Assembly (NCBI GenBank): GCA_965214635.1
Contig: OZ243964.1
Span: 2,542,001 to 2,606,000, forward strand
DNA: 64,000 nucleotides
Direction: 5' to 3'
Origin: Bin90 sp965214635
GTDB lineage: Bacteria > Chloroflexota > Dehalococcoidia > Lucifugimonadales > JADFKI01
In this document: in pieces, positions 49,558 through 61,714 of the stretch
Layout of the letters: each line of letters opens with the position of its first letter
How positions within the stretch are numbered: the stretch's first letter is position 1
Notes under the pieces: model-generated
The model's input: the letters and a program-made list of their open reading frames with translations, nothing else
What the model was told of the DNA's origin: nothing
The model's database searches: none
Made by a program: the position numbers and the translations under genes

Positions 49558-50865
49558 ATGAGTCTTATCAGAGCGATGGTGAAGCCCACTACGCTCAAGA
49601 TGCGCCTGATGATGTTGGTGCTCTTGGGCGTGGGCATATTTATGACGGGCGGCGGCGTTGCCTACGCACAGAGTGCCGCTGAGGTGAAGGGCACGCTGGA
49701 CAACGCCATCTTGGTGTTCGCCGCTGCGCTGGTGTTCTTCATGCAGGCGGGCTTCGCCTTCCTCGGCGCAGGGCTAATCCGCGCCAAGAACACCGTGAAC
49801 TACATGACCAAGTCTTTCTTGGACTTCTGCATAGCCTCGCTCGGGTTTTGGGCGTTCGGTTATGCGCTGATGTTCGGCGGCGGCGCTGCGGCGGGCATCA
49901 TAGGGCTTGAAGGCTTCTTCCTCGCCAACTTCAACGATGGCGACCTCGTGGGCTGGTTCTTCCAGATGGTCTTCGCAGGCACGGCGGCGACTATCATCGC
50001 CGGGGCTATGGCAGAGCGCACGAAGATAAACGCCTACTTCGCATACAGCTTCATCGTGGGCGCGCTCATCTATCCCATATACGGGCATTGGGCGTGGAGC
50101 GACTTCGGCTGGCTGACTGGTATGGGCTTTGCGGACTATGCCGGCTCTGGCGTGGTGCATATGATAGGCGGCTTCCTCGCCCTCGCCGGCGCAATGGTCG
50201 TCGGCCCCCGCAAGGGCTGGCAGCAGGGCATCGTCATCCGTGGGCACAATGTGCCGTATGTGGTCATCGGCACATTCATCCTGTTCTTCGGCTGGTTTGG
50301 CTTCAACATCAACTCTAGCACGCTGGGCTTGAACGCTGTGAACACGCTGCTCGCGGGCGCCGCTGGCGCAACTTCGGCGATATACATCACGCTCATACGC
50401 ACGGACAAGGCGGACATTGAGATGGCGGCAAACGGCGCACTCGCCGGGCTGGTCGGCATCACCGCCGGCTGTGCATATGTGGACACATGGGCTGCGGTGG
50501 TCATCGGGCTGCTCGCTGGGGTCATCATGATTTTCGGCGTGTCGTTCGTGAAGAACATCCTGAAGGTGGACGACCCTGTGGGTGCGGTAACTGTGCACGG
50601 CATCTGCGGCGCTTGGGGCTTGCTGGCAGTGGGTATCTTCGCCTCGGGCCATAACGATGTTACCGGGCTGGTTGTGGGCAATGCCGCACAGATAGTCCCG
50701 CAGATAGTGGGCATCCTCGTCGCCCTAGCGTGGGGCTTCGGCGCAGGCTACATCCTCTTCAAGGTGCTAGACCTCACCATGGGCTTGCGCGTGGACGAAG
50801 CCGAAGAGGACGACGGCTTGGACGAGCACGAGCACGGCACCGTCGCCTATCCCCAGATGAACTAG
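49558..50865 (+). CDS. amt: Ammonium transporter
   Basis: This 435-residue Amt/MEP/Rh channel has a cleavable-type N-terminal signal segment (about residues 15-37, ending Ala-Tyr-Ala-Gln) followed by eleven membrane helices. Visible are Phe-Met-Gln-Ala-Gly-Phe-Ala, Ala-Lys-Asn-Thr-Val-Asn-Tyr, Gly-His-Trp-Ala-Trp, His-Met-Ile-Gly-Gly and the pore His motif Thr-Val-His-Gly-Ile-Cys-Gly-Ala-Trp-Gly. The acidic tail ends with Asp-Glu-His-Glu-His-Gly. It imports ammonium under nitrogen limitation. No glnK follows it, although amt-glnK pairing is common. AAGGAGAGGG precedes the ATG. The six-site operator upstream suggests regulation by the OmpR-type regulator. Confidence 0.95.
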   Translation: MSLIRAMVKPTTLKMRLMMLVLLGVGIFMTGGGVAYAQSAAEVKGTLDNAILVFAAALVFFMQAGFAFLGAGLIRAKNTVNYMTKSFLDFCIASLGFWAFGYALMFGGGAAAGIIGLEGFFLANFNDGDLVGWFFQMVFAGTAATIIAGAMAERTKINAYFAYSFIVGALIYPIYGHWAWSDFGWLTGMGFADYAGSGVVHMIGGFLALAGAMVVGPRKGWQQGIVIRGHNVPYVVIGTFILFFGWFGFNINSSTLGLNAVNTLLAGAAGATSAIYITLIRTDKADIEMAANGALAGLVGITAGCAYVDTWAAVVIGLLAGVIMIFGVSFVKNILKVDDPVGAVTVHGICGAWGLLAVGIFASGHNDVTGLVVGNAAQIVPQIVGILVALAWGFGAGYILFKVLDLTMGLRVDEAEEDDGLDEHEHGTVAYPQMN

Positions 50866-50939
50866 GTTAGGCTAGGCTAGGAAGGACGGGCTTTCGGCGG
50901 CTGACAGCCGGAAGCGAGCGAGTAGATAGAGCGAATAAG

Positions 50940-50978
50940 TAGGCAGGACAGCCACCGAGTTAGCGGCTGCCCTGCCTA
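50940..50978 (+). terminator. Hairpin downstream of amt, possible terminator
   Basis: A 14-position stem with one mismatch (50940-50953 with 50965-50978) and an 11-base loop. No T run follows, so intrinsic termination is uncertain. Confidence 0.45.
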
Positions 50979-51025
50979 TCCCCTGTCTCAATAGAGGCGG
51001 GAGACTTCGCGTAGTCGGTCTTCCT

Positions 51026-51074
51026 GCAACAGGCGTGTAACATTTATTTAACATTCTTGCAACTTCCCTGAAAC
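51026..51074 (+). promoter_or_regulatory. GlnR-like operator array upstream of the small peptide and glnII (five pentamers)
   Basis: GCAAC, GTAAC, TTAAC, GCAAC and GAAAC start at 51026, 51037, 51048, 51059 and 51070, an exact 11 bp pitch, again ending in GAAAC toward the gene. A CAGAAT hexamer begins 11 bases after the last site, the same offset as TAATCT at amt. Confidence 0.75.
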
Positions 51075-51150
51075 ATGTATCGTTCAGAATATATCCATCA
51101 TTAATGCACTAATACAGAGTTTTACAGATAAAGAGCGGGAGGTTCTACGA

Positions 51151-51243
51151 ATGGAAGTGGTACTTGGTGGCGTGGCATTCGCAGCATTGTTTGCAGCATG
51201 GGTGATTGTGCCCAGCATGGTACGCAAGAATCGCACGAAGTAG
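51151..51243 (+). CDS. 30-residue single-helix membrane peptide
   Basis: ATG 51151 has a strong SD (GGGAGG, eight bases upstream). The 30 codons encode a hydrophobic stretch (residues 3-24, Val-Val-Leu-Gly-Gly-Val-Ala-Phe-Ala ... Trp-Val-Ile-Val-Pro) followed by a basic tail (Arg-Lys-Asn-Arg-Thr-Lys), predicting one transmembrane helix with a cytoplasmic C-terminus. It has its own terminator at 51297-51330 and lies 77 bases behind the five-site operator, between amt and glnII. A partner of Amt or another membrane protein under nitrogen control is plausible. No known family is recognised. Confidence 0.7.
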   Translation: MEVVLGGVAFAALFAAWVIVPSMVRKNRTK

Positions 51244-51296
51244 GGCATTCAGCATTCGAGATATAGCGATTCACGGGGTTTAGGTTGTACAATATC

Positions 51297-51330
51297 GGCG
51301 AGGCTTTGTTGTGATGAAGTCTCGCCGTTT
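51297..51330 (+). terminator. Rho-independent terminator after the small membrane peptide
   Basis: A 10-position stem with one G-T pair (51297-51306 with 51317-51326), a 10-base loop, then GTTTTAT. It separates the peptide from glnII, at least partially. Confidence 0.75.
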
Positions 51331-51380
51331 TATCATTCACAAAAACTGTTACAGGCGGTGGGATCCGTCAGGAGGTTGAA

Positions 51381-52388
51381 ATGGCAGGCGTTTACAAGGC
51401 GGAATACATCTGGATAGACGGAGGAGACCCGACGGCGCATCTTCGCTCTAAGGGCAAGGTGGTGCCGGTGGGCGAAGAGCCGCCTATATGGGGCTTCGAC
51501 GGGTCTAGCACCAACCAAGCGGCGGGCGAGGATTCCGACCGCGTGCTCAAGCCGGTGTTCGTCTGCCCTGACCCAATTCGCGGGGGGGACAACAAGCTCG
51601 TGATGTGCGAGGTGCTGCTGCCCGACATGACGCCGCATTCGTCCAACACTCGCGCAGCCTGCGCCGCCGCCGCCGAGAAGTACGCTGACTTCGACATGTG
51701 GTTTGGCATCGAGCAGGAATACACCTTCTTCGATGGCATCAAGCCGCTGGGCTGGCCCGACAACGGCTTCCCCGCGCCGCAGGGCGGCTACTACTGCGGC
51801 GTAGGCTCGGACGAGGTGTTTGGGCGCCCGGTCGTAGAAGACCATCTGGACGCCTGCCTTGCCGCCGGGTTGCAGATAGCCGGCATCAACGCCGAGGTTA
51901 TGCCCGCCCAGTGGGAGTTCCAAGTCGGGCCGCTGGGAGCGCCCGAGGTGGCAGACCACCTCTGGGTGGCGCGCTGGCTGCTGTATCGCATTGGCGAAAA
52001 TCACAATGTGAGCGCCAAGCTGGATCCCAAGCCGGTTCATGGCGACTGGAACGGCGCAGGCGCACACACTAACTTCTCCACGCGCCAGATGCGTGAGGCA
52101 TATGAGCCTTGCGTGGCGGCAGCCGAAGCGCTGGGCGGCAACCACGACGAGCACATCGCCAACTACGGCGACCGCATCGAAGAGCGCCTCACCGGGCTGC
52201 ACGAGACCTGCTCGTATCGCGAGTTTCGCTACGGCGTCTCCGACAGGGGCGCATCCGTCCGCATCCCATGGCAGGTCGCCCGCGACCGCAAGGGCTACAT
52301 CGAGGACAGGCGACCCAATGCCAACTGCGACCCGTACAAGGTGTCGGAACTCATCTTGAACACGGTTTGCGGGGCAGCATCGTCCTAA
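51381..52388 (+). CDS. Glutamine synthetase type II (eukaryote-like)
   Basis: This 335-residue enzyme is of the GSII class, much shorter than GSI. It has Ala-Glu-Tyr-Ile-Trp-Ile-Asp-Gly-Gly at the start, Trp-Gly-Phe-Asp-Gly-Ser-Ser-Thr near residue 38, the metal-binding Gly-Ile-Glu-Gln-Glu-Tyr-Thr-Phe-Phe, Gly-Asp-Trp-Asn-Gly-Ala-Gly-Ala-His-Thr-Asn and Tyr-Arg-Glu-Phe-Arg-Tyr-Gly. It makes glutamine from glutamate, ammonium and ATP. GSII is common in rhizobia and actinobacteria and is usually nitrogen-regulated. AGGAGG lies five bases before the ATG. Terminators flank it, so it is a separate unit unless the peptide terminator is read through. Confidence 0.93.
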   Translation: MAGVYKAEYIWIDGGDPTAHLRSKGKVVPVGEEPPIWGFDGSSTNQAAGEDSDRVLKPVFVCPDPIRGGDNKLVMCEVLLPDMTPHSSNTRAACAAAAEKYADFDMWFGIEQEYTFFDGIKPLGWPDNGFPAPQGGYYCGVGSDEVFGRPVVEDHLDACLAAGLQIAGINAEVMPAQWEFQVGPLGAPEVADHLWVARWLLYRIGENHNVSAKLDPKPVHGDWNGAGAHTNFSTRQMREAYEPCVAAAEALGGNHDEHIANYGDRIEERLTGLHETCSYREFRYGVSDRGASVRIPWQVARDRKGYIEDRRPNANCDPYKVSELILNTVCGAASS

Positions 52389-52429
52389 TCCGGACAGGGC
52401 AAACGCCAAATCACGGATAACAAACGAAG

Positions 52430-52474
52430 CCTGTGCCGCAAGACAGCCGAGTATCTTTGCGGCGCAGGCGTTTT
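52430..52474 (+). terminator. Terminator after glutamine synthetase II
   Basis: A long GC-rich stem (52430-52443 with 52454-52468, one bulge and one G-T pair) is followed by CGTTTT. The rest of the 385-base gap 52389-52773 holds a 10-base tandem repeat (52483-52502) and the glnA promoter. Confidence 0.65.
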
Positions 52475-52548
52475 GCACCGCCTTGTAATTCGTTGTAATT
52501 CGCTGAACATCTGCGCTCAATCCTGACTCGTTGGACAGCCTGTTTTGT

Positions 52549-52577
52549 TTGACACATTTTTCACAAACTGCTATATT
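52549..52577 (+). promoter_or_regulatory. Promoter of the glnA-gltB-gltD operon
   Basis: A perfect TTGACA (52549-52554), a 17-base spacer and TATATT (52572-52577). It gives a leader of about 190 bases containing a GGGT/ACCC hairpin. No clear 11 bp array is present, only a weak TTGAC-n6-TTCAC overlapping the -35. Confidence 0.65.
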
Positions 52578-52773
52578 CCAAGATGGGTTTTTCTTACATT
52601 TATCCTTGCATTCCTGCGCGGAGTGAGCATATCGGGTGGAGTTACCCTGCGCAGTTTGGGCGCATCCACGGGCACTGAACTGCTGAATGCCGATGCGCTA
52701 AAACCTCACAAGCACTGATTTTTATACCCGCAGTCGCTCACCCATCCTAAAAGAAAACCATAGAGAAAACATA

Positions 52774-54114
52774 ATGACATCAGTCAGAAACCCGGAAGCT
52801 GTTGAGTTCGCTCTGCACAAGGCGCGCGAGAACGATGTCAAGTTCATACGCTTGTGGTTCGCCGATATTTTGGGCAACCTCAAGGGCTTCGCCATCACCG
52901 TGGAGGAGTTGGAACAGGCGCTCACTCGCGGCATGGGCTTTGACGGCTCTTCGATGGAGGGTTTCGTGCGCTCCGAAGAGCGCGACCTGTATGCTCTGCC
53001 CGACCCGAACACATTCAGCATTCTGCCTTGGCGCCCGCGCCAAAACGCTGTCGCCCGCATGTTCTGCGACATTATCACCTCCGACGACAGCGCGTATGAG
53101 ATCGACCCTCGCGCCGTGCTGCGCCGTAATCTCGCCGCCGCATCCAAACTCGGCTATACCTACTATGTTGGGCCAGAGATAGAGTATTTCTACTTCCAAA
53201 ACTCCCGAGATACCACGCCATTGGACAGCGGGAGCTACTTCGATCAAGGCGCTACCGACCTCGCCACCGACCTGCGGCGCGAAACCGTCTTGACTTTGGA
53301 AGACCTCGGCATCCCCGTCGAATCCAGCCACCACGAGGCAGCGCCCAGCCAGCACGAAATAGACCTGCGCCACACCGACGCCCTTACGATGGCAGACACG
53401 GTGATGACCTACCGTCTTGTGGTCAAAGAGATAGCCCACCAGAACGGCTACTACGCAACCTTCATGCCCAAGCCGGTGCATGGCATCAACGGCAGCGGCA
53501 TGCACATGCACCAGTCGCTCTTTCAAGGCGACCGCAACGCATTCTACGACGAGGAAGACCCGCAGCACCTGTCCAACACCGCCAAGTATTTCATTGCGGG
53601 GCTAATGCGCCACGCCCGCGAAATCACCGCGGTGACCAACCAGTGGGTCAACTCATACAAGCGCCTCGTCCCGCGGTTTGAAGCGCCGACTTTCGTGTCA
53701 TGGTCAACCGTGAACCGCGACGACCTCATTCGCGTACCTGATTTCAAGCCCGGCCGTGAGGAATCCCGTCGCATCGAGTACCGCGCCCCAGACCCGGCGT
53801 GCAACCCATATCTCGCCTTCAGCGTGATGCTCGCCGCCGGCTTAAAGGGCATACAGGAACGCTACGATTTCCCACCACCGGCGCCCTCCAACGCCTACTT
53901 CATGAGCGGCGCACAGCGCTCTGATCTTGGCATAGAGTCGCTGCCCGCCAATCTGTGGGAAGCAATCCGCATCACCGAGCGCAGCGAACTCGTCCATGAT
54001 GCGCTTGGCGAAGAGGTGTTCAAGGGCTTTATCGAGAACAAGAAGATAGAGTGGGAAAATTACCACAGCCGTATTGCAGACTACGAAACCGAACACTACC
54101 TGCGTGTGCTGTAA
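52774..54114 (+). CDS. glnA: Glutamine synthetase type I
   Basis: This 446-residue GSI has Phe-Asp-Gly-Ser-Ser-Met-Glu-Gly-Phe near residue 51, Gly-Pro-Glu-Ile-Glu-Tyr-Phe, His-His-Glu, Phe-Met-Pro-Lys-Pro-Val-His-Gly-Ile-Asn-Gly-Ser-Gly-Met-His-Met-His and Arg-Ile-Glu-Tyr-Arg-Ala-Pro-Asp. It is of the shorter alpha-like form; the adenylylation loop of enterobacterial GSI (Asn-Leu-Tyr-Asp-Leu-Pro) is not seen, so control is more likely transcriptional or by feedback. The SD is weak. It is followed by gltB after 67 bases, forming a GS-GOGAT operon. Confidence 0.95.
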   Translation: MTSVRNPEAVEFALHKARENDVKFIRLWFADILGNLKGFAITVEELEQALTRGMGFDGSSMEGFVRSEERDLYALPDPNTFSILPWRPRQNAVARMFCDIITSDDSAYEIDPRAVLRRNLAAASKLGYTYYVGPEIEYFYFQNSRDTTPLDSGSYFDQGATDLATDLRRETVLTLEDLGIPVESSHHEAAPSQHEIDLRHTDALTMADTVMTYRLVVKEIAHQNGYYATFMPKPVHGINGSGMHMHQSLFQGDRNAFYDEEDPQHLSNTAKYFIAGLMRHAREITAVTNQWVNSYKRLVPRFEAPTFVSWSTVNRDDLIRVPDFKPGREESRRIEYRAPDPACNPYLAFSVMLAAGLKGIQERYDFPPPAPSNAYFMSGAQRSDLGIESLPANLWEAIRITERSELVHDALGEEVFKGFIENKKIEWENYHSRIADYETEHYLRVL

Positions 54115-54181
54115 GCGCACATTCCGCAGCCTTGCAACCCCGAACCGCACCGCAAACAGCCGCCATCGGCGAGGCAACGAT

Positions 54182-58723
<4,542 letters not shown>

Positions 58724-58757
58724 CCGCATATGCATATAGAGATAGGCAAGCCGATAT

Positions 58758-60227
58758 ATGGGAAAACCCACCGGATTTAAGGAATACGGCAGGCAAGTGC
58801 CGTCGCAGCAGCCTATATCACTGCGTGTTCAGCACTTCGACGAATTCTACGATGATTGGAGCGAAGCGCAAGCCCGCGAACAGGGCGCGCGCTGTATGAA
58901 CTGCGCCGTCCCATTCTGCCACACGGGCTGCCCGCTCGGTAACCTCATCCCCGACTTCAACGACCTCGTATATCGCGGCGACTGGCAGCAGGCGCTCGCC
59001 GAACTCCACTCCACCAACAACTTCCCCGAATTCACCGGCAGAGTCTGCCCTGCGCCCTGCGAAGCTGCTTGCGTCCTGAACATCAACCAAGATCCCGTTA
59101 CCATCGAGTACATAGAGAAAGCCATCGCCGACCGCGGCTGGGACGAGGGCTGGATAACACCCGATGCGCCCAAGCAGCGCACCGGCAAAAGCGTTGCCGT
59201 GGTAGGCTCGGGGCCTGCGGGTATGGCGGCAGCGCAGCAGCTCAACCGCTGCGGCCACTGGGTAACCGTGTTCGAGCGCAGCCACTACATTGGCGGCTTG
59301 CTGCGGCTGGGCATCCCAGACTTCAAGCTAGAAAAGCGCATCGTGCAGCGGCGCGTAGACCAGATGCAGGCAGAGGGCGTTACCTTCAAGACTGGCGTCA
59401 ATGTGGGCGTTGATATAACGGCGGACGAACTGACGGCAGAGTTCGATGCAATCGTGCTCACGGGTGGCAGCACCATCCCGCGCGACTTGCCCGTTCCCGG
59501 GCGCGAACTAGACGGCGTTCACTTCGCCATGGACTTCCTCACGCAGCAGAACCTCCTGAACGCCGGCGAGCATATCCCGCCAGCCGAGCGTATCAGCGCC
59601 GAGGGCAAGCGCGTGGTTATCCTAGGCGGTGGCGACACTGGCTCAGACTGCCTCGGCACATCCCATCGGCAGGGCGCAGAGGTCGTCTATCAGTGCGAAC
59701 TTCTCTCCGAGCCACCTGTGGAGCGCAGCCAGAATAACCCTTGGCCGTTCTGGCCCCTGATACTCCGCACCTCATCCTCGCAGGAAGAGGGCGGCGTCCG
59801 AGATTACGATGTGCTGACCACGCACTTCAGCGGCAGAAACGGGCATGTGGAGAAGCTCCACGCCGTCCGCATCCACTGGGGCGCTCCCGATGCGTCCGGC
59901 AGACCCAGTATGGAGCGCATAGAGGGCAGCGAGTTCGAGATAGATGTTGACCTTGTTCTGCTCGCCATGGGCTTCCTATATCCGCAGCGCGAAGGCTTGC
60001 TCACGGACTTGGGCGTGGCGCTAGACGGCAGGGGCAATGTGCAGACCGATGGCAACAAGATGACCAGCATCCCCGGCGTGTTCGCTGCCGGGGATATGGC
60101 TCGCGGCCAGTCGCTGGTGGTGTGGGCGCTCGCGGAGGGACGGGAGGCGGCTCGCGGCATCGACCTCTATCTGATGGGCAGCACGAGCTTGCGCCCAGTG
60201 TTGGCGGGAGCGCTTGCGCGGGCGTAA
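58758..60227 (+). CDS. gltD: Glutamate synthase small subunit (NADPH)
   Basis: This 489-residue beta subunit supplies electrons to GltB. The N-terminal 4Fe-4S domain has Ala-Arg-Cys-Met-Asn-Cys-Ala-Val-Pro-Phe-Cys and Cys-Pro-Ala-Pro-Cys-Glu-Ala-Ala-Cys. The FAD fold has Val-Gly-Ser-Gly-Pro-Ala-Gly near residue 150. The NADPH fold has Ile-Leu-Gly-Gly-Gly-Asp-Thr-Gly. The C-terminal Gly-Val-Phe-Ala-Ala-Gly-Asp FAD motif is present. It starts 34 bases after gltB and closes the GS-GOGAT operon. It converges with hpt; no intrinsic terminator is evident in the 62-base gap. Confidence 0.95.
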   Translation: MGKPTGFKEYGRQVPSQQPISLRVQHFDEFYDDWSEAQAREQGARCMNCAVPFCHTGCPLGNLIPDFNDLVYRGDWQQALAELHSTNNFPEFTGRVCPAPCEAACVLNINQDPVTIEYIEKAIADRGWDEGWITPDAPKQRTGKSVAVVGSGPAGMAAAQQLNRCGHWVTVFERSHYIGGLLRLGIPDFKLEKRIVQRRVDQMQAEGVTFKTGVNVGVDITADELTAEFDAIVLTGGSTIPRDLPVPGRELDGVHFAMDFLTQQNLLNAGEHIPPAERISAEGKRVVILGGGDTGSDCLGTSHRQGAEVVYQCELLSEPPVERSQNNPWPFWPLILRTSSSQEEGGVRDYDVLTTHFSGRNGHVEKLHAVRIHWGAPDASGRPSMERIEGSEFEIDVDLVLLAMGFLYPQREGLLTDLGVALDGRGNVQTDGNKMTSIPGVFAAGDMARGQSLVVWALAEGREAARGIDLYLMGSTSLRPVLAGALARA

Positions 60228-60289
60228 CTAGCCATCGCACCGGTATGCGCCGCTTCGGTTTCGGTCGGCGCTGTGCTTTTCGGGTTTGC

Positions 60290-60853
60290 TCAGATGAGCG
60301 CCGCAATATACGGCAGGTTGCGATACCGCTCGTCGTAGTCAAGCCCGTAGCCGACGACGAACGCGTCCGGTATGTCGAACCCGATGTAGTCGATAGGCAC
60401 ATCCACGCGGCGATGCGCTGTCTTGTTCAACAGGGCGCATACGGCGATGCTAGCAGGGCGCTGCCTCTCGATGTGTGCCAGCAGCCGATGCAGCGTAAGC
60501 CCGCTGTCTATAATATCCTCGACGAGGATGACATCGCAGCCATCGATGTCGGAGTCTAGGGGCTTTGTGAAGCGCACTTCGTTCGTGCTCTTTCGCCCGA
60601 TGTAGCTCGAAACCCCAATCATATCTACGCGCACGGGTATGCTTGTCGCGCGCATCAGGTCTGCCATAAACACCATCGCCCCTTTCAGCACGCCCACCAT
60701 CAGCACTTCTCTGCCCATATAGTCGCTGGATATTTCGGCGCCCAGCTCACACACGCGCTGTTGGATGCGCTCCGCCGTCAGCAGCACGCTGCCTACACAT
60801 TGGGTATCAGATGCCACTATCGTAACCCCTCGCTCGGAAAAGCTTAAAAACAT
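60290..60853 (-). CDS. hpt: Hypoxanthine phosphoribosyltransferase
   Basis: This 187-residue purine salvage enzyme has the PRPP-binding motif Val-Ile-Leu-Val-Glu-Asp-Ile-Ile-Asp-Ser-Gly-Leu-Thr-Leu near residue 110, Gly-Val-Leu-Lys-Gly-Ala near 54, and the C-terminal Tyr-Ile-Gly-Phe-Asp-Ile-Pro-Asp-Ala-Phe-Val-Val-Gly-Tyr-Gly-Leu-Asp typical of HPRT. The first ten residues precede the conserved region, so a slightly later start is possible. It is divergent from the membrane protein gene at 60883, only 29 bases away. Confidence 0.93.
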   Translation of the reverse strand: MFLSFSERGVTIVASDTQCVGSVLLTAERIQQRVCELGAEISSDYMGREVLMVGVLKGAMVFMADLMRATSIPVRVDMIGVSSYIGRKSTNEVRFTKPLDSDIDGCDVILVEDIIDSGLTLHRLLAHIERQRPASIAVCALLNKTAHRRVDVPIDYIGFDIPDAFVVGYGLDYDERYRNLPYIAALI

Positions 60854-60882
60854 CTCATCACTAATGCTATCATTGATGCGCT

Positions 60883-61638
60883 ATGGTTGACACGACGGAC
60901 GATACGAAGAGTACAGCAGGTGTGGCGAGTTCGCCTTACGCAAGGTATGCGTGGAACATCGCCGCCATCCTGTTCGTCGCGCTTGTGCCGCTGCTTCTCA
61001 TCACTAGCAGCGTGCGGCTGGTGATAAATCTCCCCGTGCTGTATTCATACGGGTTCGACCGCTACGAAATAGAGGCTTACACGCGCATCAGCCGTTCCGA
61101 CCTGATAGCCGCCGGCGCTCAGATACGAGACTACTTCAACAACGATGCCGAAGACCTCATCATCCGCACATTCGTTGGCGGCGTACTGGTGGAGAGCCTG
61201 TACAATGAGCGGGAGATACACCACATGCGCGATGTGAAGGCGCTGGTGCGCGGCGTGTACCGGGCGCAGTTGCTCTCAGCGCTGTACATGGCTGTGTTCA
61301 TCGCAGCCGGGTTCGCGATGAGAGGGCGGGCGTTCGTATGGGCGCTGCTGCGCTACATCGCGCGCGGCGGTGTGGCAACGCTGCTGCTTGTAGCGGCTGT
61401 GGGGCTGATAGCGCTGGTCGGGTTCGAGCAGGCGTTCCTCGTGTTCCACCTAATCAGCTTCAGCAATGACCTGTGGCAGCTCGACCCGCGCCGCGACTAC
61501 TTGATAGCGATGTTCCCGCAGGGGTTCTTCTTCGATGCGACGATGCTAATAGCGCTGTGCAGCATCGCGGGGGCGGTGTTGTGCGCCGTGCTGCCGAGAT
61601 TTGTGCTGCGGGTGCGGCGCCGGTCGACAGCCGGGTAG
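60883..61638 (+). CDS. TIGR01906/DUF1461 family integral membrane protein
   Basis: This 251-residue protein has four or more helices: one near residues 25-47, then an extracytoplasmic domain with Tyr-Phe-Asn-Asn-Asp-Ala-Glu-Asp and His-Met-Arg-Asp-Val-Lys, then helices near 130-150, 163-183 and 218-240. These are hallmarks of the TIGR01906 family, which includes the Lit lipoprotein intramolecular transacylase group. Whether this member is a Lit-type enzyme cannot be said; Phe-His-Leu-Ile-Ser-Phe-Ser-Asn-Asp near residue 190 is a family feature. Confidence 0.8.
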   Translation: MVDTTDDTKSTAGVASSPYARYAWNIAAILFVALVPLLLITSSVRLVINLPVLYSYGFDRYEIEAYTRISRSDLIAAGAQIRDYFNNDAEDLIIRTFVGGVLVESLYNEREIHHMRDVKALVRGVYRAQLLSALYMAVFIAAGFAMRGRAFVWALLRYIARGGVATLLLVAAVGLIALVGFEQAFLVFHLISFSNDLWQLDPRRDYLIAMFPQGFFFDATMLIALCSIAGAVLCAVLPRFVLRVRRRSTAG

Positions 61639-61714
61639 AGCTTGGCAGGCACATCTCGCGCGATGGTCTGCACCGCTCCACCCGGTGGGACACGCAGCGG
61701 GCGGGATGGCGTGG

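Noticed and set aside
52483..52502. Tandem TTGTAATTCG repeats upstream of glnA considered as a GlnR-like array
   Set aside because: The pitch is 10 bp, not 11, and the NNNAC core is missing, so it does not fit the other three arrays.
52578..52773. Glutamine riboswitch in the glnA leader
   Set aside because: The conserved segments of known glutamine riboswitches were not seen; only a short GGGT/ACCC hairpin is present.
54074..54181. 36-codon upstream extension of GltB
   Set aside because: It overlaps the glnA 3' end; the ATG at 54182 has a proper SD and places the catalytic Cys at a normal distance.
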